In this document: positions 14,257 through 19,148 of the stretch, piece by piece
Position numbering within the stretch: position 1 is the first letter of the stretch
Layout of the letters: every line of letters starts with the position of its first letter
Assembly: GCA_001805205.1 (NCBI GenBank)
Contig: MHER01000094.1
Location: 1-19,148 of the forward strand
Reading direction: 5' to 3'
Origin: Nitrospirae bacterium RIFCSPLOW2_12_42_9
GTDB taxonomy: Bacteria; Nitrospirota; 9FT-COMBO-42-15; HDB-SIOI813
Length of the DNA: 19,148 nucleotides
Program-made: the position numbers and the translations under genes
The notes under the pieces: generated by a model
Seen by the model: only the letters and a program-made list of their open reading frames with translations
The model's database searches: none
Told to the model about the DNA's origin: nothing

Positions 14257-15624
14257 ATGGATAGTAGAATTTATGGGTTAGAAAATGAATTTGGGCTTAT
14301 CTTTTCTGCACGGGAAAAGAGCTCAATCCCTCTCGAGAGGATATTAGGTTATCTCTTCGAAGGTATCATATCAAATAGCTGGTCTTCTAATGCCTTTCTT
14401 CCGAATGGCGCAAGATTCTATCAGGACACAGGCTGTCACCCCGAATACGCGACCCCTGAATGTGATAATATTAATGACCTTGTTATATACGACAAGGCAG
14501 GTGAGCGTATATTAGAGGCATCTCTCATTCTGGCAGAACGGAGGATGTTGGAAGATGGCATTATCGGCGATATATTTATATATAAGAATAATACTGATTC
14601 AGCCGGTAATACCTATGGGTGTCACGAGAATTATCTTGTTGCAAGGCATATAGACTTCTGGAGGTTTTCAGAGAGACTAATTCCATTCTTTGTGACAAGG
14701 CAGATATATTCCGGTGCTGGTAAAGTGCAGCGGGAATCAGGCAAAACATTCTTTTCCATTTCACAGAGGTCCCAGCATATTAATCAGAAGATATCATGTT
14801 CCACTACATCATCGAGGAGTATTATAAACACGAGGGATGAGCCCCATGCAGATGCTGAGAAGTATCGCCGTCTTCATATAATAGTTGGTGATGCCAATAT
14901 GTCTGAGTTCACTACATATCTTAAAGTTGGTACAACGGCCCTGATACTCCAGATGATAGAAGATGGTTATCCTGTGAGGGGGTTGGATTTAGATGACCCT
15001 GTGCGGGCAATCAAGGAAATATCAAGAGACCTGTCAATGAAGAAGACAGTAAAGCTTGAGAATGGCAAATCTCTTACTGCTGTTGAAATACAGAGGATAT
15101 ATATGGAACTGGTACAGAATTATCTTGCTAACAGGGATAAGGATGATATTGCTGAAGATATTATGGATAAGTGGGAGTTTGTGCTTAATAAATTAGAAGA
15201 AACCCCCATGGAACTTTCAGAATATATTGACTGGGTAACAAAGTATGATCTTATAAATGCATACAGGTCTAAAAAAGGCTGTGACTGGGATGATCCGAGA
15301 ATATCCATGATGGACCTGCAGTATCACGATATTAAGCGGGACAGGGGGCTTTATTATCTCCTTGAAAGAGAAGGGCTTGTTGATAAGGTCGTAGAAGATG
15401 AAGAAGTAAAGCATGCCATGGAATATCCTCCGCAGAATACAAGGGCAAAATTAAGAGGGGACTTTATCCGCATCGCAAACATGAAAAACAGGTCCTATAG
15501 TGTAGACTGGACATACCTGAAACTGGATGGATACGGAGAAGAGACCGTACTCTGCATGGACCCCTTTGCATCCTATGACAGGCGCATCGAGAAGATGCTC
15601 CTGCACCTCACCTATTCAAGATAA
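14257..15624 (+). CDS. pafA: Pup-protein ligase PafA
   Basis: Glutamine-synthetase-like ligase that phosphorylates Pup's C-terminal Glu with ATP and couples it to substrate lysines. The 455-aa protein starts IYGLENEFGLIF (E9, E11). The catalytic base is D57 in GARFYQDTGCHPEYATPEC. YKNNTDSAGNTYGCHENY, INTRDEPHADAEKYRRLH and DLQYHDIKRDRG match actinobacterial PafA closely. It lacks the Dop insertion. The residue before the catalytic Asp is Gln where Val or Leu is usual. It closes the operon, 29 nt behind prcA, with only a weak Shine-Dalgarno sequence. No clear terminator follows. Confidence 0.96.
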   Translation: MDSRIYGLENEFGLIFSAREKSSIPLERILGYLFEGIISNSWSSNAFLPNGARFYQDTGCHPEYATPECDNINDLVIYDKAGERILEASLILAERRMLEDGIIGDIFIYKNNTDSAGNTYGCHENYLVARHIDFWRFSERLIPFFVTRQIYSGAGKVQRESGKTFFSISQRSQHINQKISCSTTSSRSIINTRDEPHADAEKYRRLHIIVGDANMSEFTTYLKVGTTALILQMIEDGYPVRGLDLDDPVRAIKEISRDLSMKKTVKLENGKSLTAVEIQRIYMELVQNYLANRDKDDIAEDIMDKWEFVLNKLEETPMELSEYIDWVTKYDLINAYRSKKGCDWDDPRISMMDLQYHDIKRDRGLYYLLEREGLVDKVVEDEEVKHAMEYPPQNTRAKLRGDFIRIANMKNRSYSVDWTYLKLDGYGEETVLCMDPFASYDRRIEKMLLHLTYSR

Positions 15625-15694
15625 AATTGCTCAGGACATGCATGCTTTGATTTATCACATCTTTTCCGTCTATTCCCAATTTGTTTATTCATGT

Positions 15695-15700
15695 TATAAT
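15695..15700 (+). promoter_or_regulatory. -10 box abutting nth start
   Basis: A perfect TATAAT ends 7 nt before the nth ATG (15708), so transcription would begin on or next to the start codon. No convincing -35 is seen and there is no Shine-Dalgarno sequence. Confidence 0.4.
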
Positions 15701-15707
15701 TTTCTGG

Positions 15708-16364
15708 ATGAAGGACAGTGATATTCATAAGATTATAAAGATCCTGAAAGAAGATGTAAAAAAATGGGACATTCCTGTTGTCAGTATAGTAGCAGAGCGG
15801 ACAAGGGACCCTTTTAAGGTACTGATCTCCTGTATATTAAGTCTGAGGACGAAGGATGGCACGACAGCGCAGGCATCTCAGAGACTATTTTCTCTGGCAG
15901 ATAATCCGGCGGAGATGTCAGAATTATCAGTTAAGGAAATTGAAAGGGTGATATATCCAGTCGGGTTTTACAGGACTAAGGCAAGGAACATAAAAGAGAT
16001 ATGTCACACACTCATAAATGATTATGATTCAAAGGTGCCTGATGAAATAGACGAACTCCTTAAACTTAAAGGGGTTGGCCGCAAGACTGCAAACCTTGTA
16101 GTTACTATCGGCTATGATAAAGATGGTATATGCGTTGATACACACGTCCACCGTATCTCGAATCGCTGGGGATATATCAAAACTAAGACACCTGAAGAGT
16201 CTGAAATGGCCTTGAGAAAGAAACTCCCAAAGAGATACTGGAAGATATACAATGACCTGCTTGTCACATTCGGACAGAACCTCTGCAAGCCAATCTCTCC
16301 ATTATGCAGTCAGTGCAACCTGACAAAATTCTGCAACCGGATAGGGGTTAAGAAGAGTCGCTAA
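15708..16364 (+). CDS. nth: Endonuclease III (DNA glycosylase/AP lyase)
   Basis: Base-excision repair enzyme removing oxidised pyrimidines and cleaving at the abasic site. The 218-aa protein has the helix-hairpin-helix LLKLKGVGRKTANL with catalytic lysine K126, catalytic aspartate D144 in CVDTHVHR, and the C-terminal 4Fe-4S loop with exact C-x6-C-x2-C-x5-C spacing (C193, C200, C203, C209). The helix before the HhH reads LSLRTKDGTT, a variant seen in non-enterobacterial Nth. The ATG at 15708 is chosen over a TTG at 15681, which would precede the -10 box and add an odd hydrophobic stretch. The promoter position suggests a leaderless message. Confidence 0.94.
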   Translation: MKDSDIHKIIKILKEDVKKWDIPVVSIVAERTRDPFKVLISCILSLRTKDGTTAQASQRLFSLADNPAEMSELSVKEIERVIYPVGFYRTKARNIKEICHTLINDYDSKVPDEIDELLKLKGVGRKTANLVVTIGYDKDGICVDTHVHRISNRWGYIKTKTPEESEMALRKKLPKRYWKIYNDLLVTFGQNLCKPISPLCSQCNLTKFCNRIGVKKSR

Positions 16365-16371
16365 TCAAAGA

Positions 16372-16400
16372 TTGACAAAATATTCATAAAAGAATATAAG
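16372..16400 (+). promoter_or_regulatory. Predicted promoter of cytochrome gene, leaderless geometry
   Basis: TTGACA (16372-16377), exactly 17 nt, TATAAG (16395-16400): near-consensus. The ATG of the next gene is at 16406, five nt after the -10, so the start codon would be at or about the transcription start. Confidence 0.65.
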
Positions 16401-16405
16401 ACTTT

Positions 16406-18109
16406 ATGCCCTTGCGAATCCTTACAGGCATAATAATCATACTTGCATCTCTCTCCTTATTCCTCACACCATTGGCCGCACAGACACCGGGGTGGGTACT
16501 CGATGGAGATTCACTTAATATAAATAAAACCGGAGAAACTTCCCTTGCGGCTACACCCCATGCCCTTGCGCCTTCACTGACTCTGAAAGGGTCTATTCCA
16601 TATATTTCATGGTCAGAGATTAATGATAAAGGTATAGCGCTTGTATATGTGGCACATAAACAAGGCAATGAATGGATAATGGCTAACGGCCCATTGAACC
16701 TGTCAATAACCAGAAATGCCTCAACCCCTTCTGCAGCTATAGTTGGAAGTGACCTGTATGTGGCATGGAGCGAGGCTGATCCCAAGAATATTTTACAGAT
16801 CAATGTGAAAAAATGGGATGGAAAAGAATGGATTCTGGTTGGAGGAGGTCTGAATTTCAATCCGGAAAATCATGCATCAAATCCAGTAATAGAAGCGGAT
16901 GGTTCCGCTCTGTATATTACCTGGATTGAGATAAATCCTTCAGGTGTCGCAAAGATATATGTAAAACTGTGGGATGGAAATTCATGGAAGCTGCTTGGTA
17001 ATAGCCTGAATAAGTCATTGGACAGGCACGGCCTGACTCCATCTATATCAGCAGATAAGGATAATGTTTACTTAGCCTGGGCAGAATATGATGAGCAGGA
17101 TGTCTCCAAATTATATGTCAATCACTGGAATGGTTCAATATGGGAAGATGCCGGAGGGGTTATAAATGTAAACCAGGATAGATATGCACTATCTCCTTCA
17201 CTTTCAATGGCCGGGTCGATTCCTTATATAGCCTGGATGGAATATGACTCTGATGGGGTCTCACAGGTTTATGTCAAACGTTATGATGGAAAGGAATGGA
17301 GACAGATTGGCGATAGCCTTAACATAATCCCTTCAAGACCTGCAACAAGTCCATCTATTGCCATGAAAGGTAATATCCCATATGCGGCATGGACAGAGAT
17401 AAACGAGGCCGGGATATCGGGCCTCTTTGTAAAACATTGGAAGGGGTCTTCATGGGTTCTGGATGGCCCCTCCCTTAATATAAATCCGGATGGGGCAGTT
17501 ACAGCGCCCTCTATTGCCACTGAGGGTGGAACTGTTTATGCCGGGTTCAGTGAAATGGACACAAACAATATTTATCGACTCTATGTGAAAAGGCTGGAAG
17601 GGAGCGCAGATTTCGATTTGTCAACTCAAGCCATTATGAAGACACGGGCTCAATCATCGACTAAAAAGTCCTCCATACCGGTCTATTTTAAATCAACACC
17701 AAAGGATTTCATACGTCCTGAAGAGCTCCTTCCACCCCCGCTTGCCTACAAGTATCTTCCCAGGACCGCTATGAATGAAGTAGACTGGATGGGAGGAATA
17801 AGGGACGGACTCCTTAAGCCCTTTGATTCAACAGACCCTGATGCAAAACCTCCGTTAATTCCTGCTAATATGGAAACAATCCTGCCAATTAAGAAGAGTT
17901 TTGGCATACCTGATGTTATTTTTCCTCATTCATCTCATGCCATGTGGCTTGATTGCAGGAATTGTCATCCGACTATATTTACTCCAAAACGGGGAGGTAA
18001 TCCCATTACCATGCATAAGGTCATAGAGGGGGAATATTGCGGGAGGTGTCATGGAGTAGTTGCCTTTCGCATATTCGATTGTTTCCGATGCCATTCGAGA
18101 GAACCATAA
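16406..18109 (+). CDS. Secreted beta-propeller protein with C-terminal triheme cytochrome c7-type domain
   Basis: 567 aa. Residues 1-25 are a signal peptide: basic start MPLR, a hydrophobic run, then LTPLAA before QTPGW. Seven repeats of about 52 residues follow (about 30-405). Each repeat has a PS-x-YxxWxE core (such as PYISWSE and LYVAWSE), then a YVKxWDGxxW strand and a SLNxN link, so a seven-bladed propeller is likely. After a linker, three haem-binding motifs occur in the last 52 residues: CRNCH (517-521), CGRCH (545-549) and CFRCH (559-563). Preceding histidines HSSH (508-511) and MHK (536-538) are candidate axial ligands, as in triheme c7 proteins. It should be periplasmic or outside the membrane, in electron transfer. 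The propeller may bind a partner or polymer; the substrate is unknown. Confidence 0.85.
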   Translation: MPLRILTGIIIILASLSLFLTPLAAQTPGWVLDGDSLNINKTGETSLAATPHALAPSLTLKGSIPYISWSEINDKGIALVYVAHKQGNEWIMANGPLNLSITRNASTPSAAIVGSDLYVAWSEADPKNILQINVKKWDGKEWILVGGGLNFNPENHASNPVIEADGSALYITWIEINPSGVAKIYVKLWDGNSWKLLGNSLNKSLDRHGLTPSISADKDNVYLAWAEYDEQDVSKLYVNHWNGSIWEDAGGVINVNQDRYALSPSLSMAGSIPYIAWMEYDSDGVSQVYVKRYDGKEWRQIGDSLNIIPSRPATSPSIAMKGNIPYAAWTEINEAGISGLFVKHWKGSSWVLDGPSLNINPDGAVTAPSIATEGGTVYAGFSEMDTNNIYRLYVKRLEGSADFDLSTQAIMKTRAQSSTKKSSIPVYFKSTPKDFIRPEELLPPPLAYKYLPRTAMNEVDWMGGIRDGLLKPFDSTDPDAKPPLIPANMETILPIKKSFGIPDVIFPHSSHAMWLDCRNCHPTIFTPKRGGNPITMHKVIEGEYCGRCHGVVAFRIFDCFRCHSREP

Positions 18110-18162
18110 CCCATTCAAATTCCTGTTAATTCCTGAAGGAATATCCTTTTGGCTTAAGTAGC

Positions 18163-18564
18163 TTAGCTATTGATATAACCAGAAAAATCAGATGTTTTTT
18201 TATAATCCGGATCCTCTTGTACATATGCTAATGATTCTTTGTTTCCTAAACCGCCAGAAAAATACTTAGAAGGCATGGCGTGCATAATTCTTGATCAATT
18301 ACAAGATATGCCTTGTCATAGACTTTTTTAATCTCTTGCTTTGATGCGGTCCACCAACCAACACACCCGCTATCACCCCTTTTGCTGTTGGTTCTCGCGA
18401 CCTCTCTATTAGCTCCGTTGTGGATGTCTCTACGTAAGCACGGCGAATCTTGTCTCGGGATATAGTATATGTTTCGATTGATCTGATTGTGGCCCGAACA
18501 GCGCCGCTTTTACTGTACCCCGCATATCTTCATTTATGGTTCGGATTGAAAACTGATCAGCCAT
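18163..18564 (-). pseudogene. Frameshifted unknown gene directly behind groES
   Basis: An ATG at 18564-18562 immediately follows the groES stop (TAA-ATG). The frame starts MADQFSIRTINEDMRG and breaks at a GGGG run. Coherent sequence continues in other frames: YSKSGAVRATIRSIETYT through ELIERSREPTAKGVIAGVLVG, then WWTASKQEIKKVYDKAYLVI, then MPSKYFSGGLGNKESLAYVQ ending in FSGYINS with a stop at 18165-18163. Three single-base shifts would restore one protein of about 135 aa. No family is recognised. It may be a decayed gene or carry assembly errors. Only weak hairpins (ATTCC-TGAA-GGAAT at 18129-18142) lie between it and the cytochrome gene. Confidence 0.5.
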
Positions 18565-18891
18565 TTACCCCAACCAGCCCAGGACGTCGGACTCATGAAC
18601 GAGAACGACTTCCTTGCCGTCCAGTTCGACTTTTGTCGTTCCATATTTTTCGTACAGAACCTGATCACCTGGTCTGAGTACCGTGGGTTTGAAAACCTTT
18701 TCCTCTTTTCCAGTCGGTTTACTTCCCCATTTCTTTTCCGGTGCCTTCCAGCGCCCTTTTCCCACGGCCAGTACCTTTCCTTCTACAGGTTTCTCCTTAG
18801 CAGAGTCGGGGATGAACAGGCCACCCGCGGTTTTGTCCTTTGCCTCCGACGGTTCGATCAATACCCAATCCTGTAACGGTCTAATCTTCAT
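18565..18891 (-). CDS. groS: Co-chaperonin GroES
   Basis: 10-kDa lid subunit of the GroEL chaperonin, 108 aa, a little longer than the usual 95-100. It opens MKIRPLQDWVLIEP. The mobile loop TAGGLFIPDSAKEKP and EGKVLAVGKGR follow. The protein ends with the roof and core strands RPGDQVLYEKYGTTKVEL and ESDVLGWL. The extra length is a Lys-rich insertion (KAPEKKWGSKPTGKEEKVF) before the RPGD strand, where shorter family members have a tight loop. AGGGGGG seven nt upstream supports ATG 18891. No groEL adjoins it: a broken gene follows and a divergent gene lies upstream. No CIRCE operator is visible. Confidence 0.93.
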   Translation of the reverse strand: MKIRPLQDWVLIEPSEAKDKTAGGLFIPDSAKEKPVEGKVLAVGKGRWKAPEKKWGSKPTGKEEKVFKPTVLRPGDQVLYEKYGTTKVELDGKEVVLVHESDVLGWLG

Positions 18892-18935
18892 CGTTATACC
18901 CCCCTGTTTTAATTTATCTGTGTCTCTATACTGGA

Positions 18936-18964
18936 ATTATACGTGGTTCAATAATGAAGTGCAA
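18936..18964 (-). promoter_or_regulatory. Predicted promoter of groES
   Basis: On the minus strand, TTGCAC (18964-18959), 17 nt, TATAAT (18941-18936). It gives a leader of about 40 nt with the Shine-Dalgarno sequence in place. No inverted repeat of the HrcA (CIRCE) type overlaps it. Confidence 0.65.
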
Positions 18965-19085
18965 CACTTGTGGGTGGGAACATGTGTCAGTCATGTGGTT
19001 GTTCACACTTTGCCGTTATTTTTTATGTGCCCGGAATACGTAAGCGTCTAATTAACCCCATCTTCACAGGATTGGTGAAAGGTGG

Positions 19086-19121
19086 CATGATGGCCTCAAC
19101 AAAGAAAGGAGAGCCATCATG
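19086..19121 (+). promoter_or_regulatory. Hairpin enclosing ribosome-binding site and start codon
   Basis: CATGATGGC (19086-19094) is a perfect 9-bp inverted match to GCCATCATG (19113-19121). The right arm contains the ATG of the final gene, and the 18-nt loop carries its AAAGGAGA ribosome-binding site. In RNA this would pair the start codon. The same arrangement limits translation of read-through transcripts in some transposase genes. Confidence 0.6.
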
Positions 19122-19148
19122 TCAACAAATATTGAAGATTGTAGGAAG
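19119..19148 (+). CDS. Start of an unidentified gene, cut by window edge
   Basis: ATG 19119 with AAAGGAGA seven nt upstream opens ten codons, MSTNIEDCRK, before the window ends. This is too short to assign. The start-codon hairpin and the gene-poor surroundings would suit a mobile-element gene, but that is speculation. Confidence 0.45.
   Translation, partial: MSTNIEDCRK

Noticed and set aside
16384..16860. 158-codon leftward frame over the cytochrome gene start
   Set aside because: Overlaps a clear signal peptide and the first propeller repeats, with no family resemblance.
16895..17580. Regular repeats of about 156 bp considered as a DNA tandem repeat or CRISPR-like array
   Set aside because: The periodicity comes from protein-level propeller blades of about 52 codons. 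The DNA is diverged between units and there are no short identical repeats with unique spacers.
18892..19060. HrcA-type CIRCE operator before groES
   Set aside because: No GCACTC-N9-GAGTGC-like inverted repeat is present.

Overview
The window is about 40% G+C. It reads as the chromosome of an uncultured Gram-negative bacterium with c-type cytochromes. A complete Pup-proteasome locus outside a high-GC actinobacterial background, next to a multihaem cytochrome, fits Nitrospirota-like lineages best. This placement is an inference, because no rRNA or other marker is present.

Layout: (1) 1-858 is gene-poor and AT-rich. It holds the start of a leftward HTH regulator, short direct and inverted repeats and one doubtful small ORF. 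(2) 859-2943 is a leftward pair: a PP2C-type phosphatase followed by rimO. (3) 2944-3261 is a divergent promoter region, followed by a rightward pair (3262-5268). The pair is a ParA ATPase fused to a glycogen-binding (CBM48/AMPK-beta type) domain, and a ParA-like protein that has lost its P-loop but carries a ParB-like N-terminal peptide. I consider this pair the most unusual system in the window. (4) A leftward dimethylargininase-like hydrolase overlaps the end of that pair. (5) 6158-7188 holds folE and queD (pterin/deazapurine chemistry), with a palindromic repeat forming the end of folE. (6) 7261-9159 is a TPP-riboswitch-controlled thiamine operon, thiS-thiG-thiE. (7) 9165-15624 is the Pup-proteasome operon: promoter, ARC/Mpa ATPase, dop, pup, prcB, prcA, pafA. 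(8) 15695-18109 holds endonuclease III (nth) and a secreted beta-propeller/triheme cytochrome, both with a -10 box right against the start codon. (9) 18163-19148 holds leftward groES with its own promoter, a frameshifted gene directly behind it, and the start of a rightward gene whose start codon lies in a hairpin.

How genes work together: PafA ligates Pup to lysines of target proteins, Dop removes Pup (this Pup already ends in Glu, so deamidation should not be needed), ARC unfolds pupylated proteins, and the PrcA/PrcB 20S core degrades them. ThiS, ThiG and ThiE make the thiazole of thiamine and join it to the pyrimidine, under feedback from TPP. FolE and QueD are consecutive steps from GTP toward queuosine, with FolE shared with folate.
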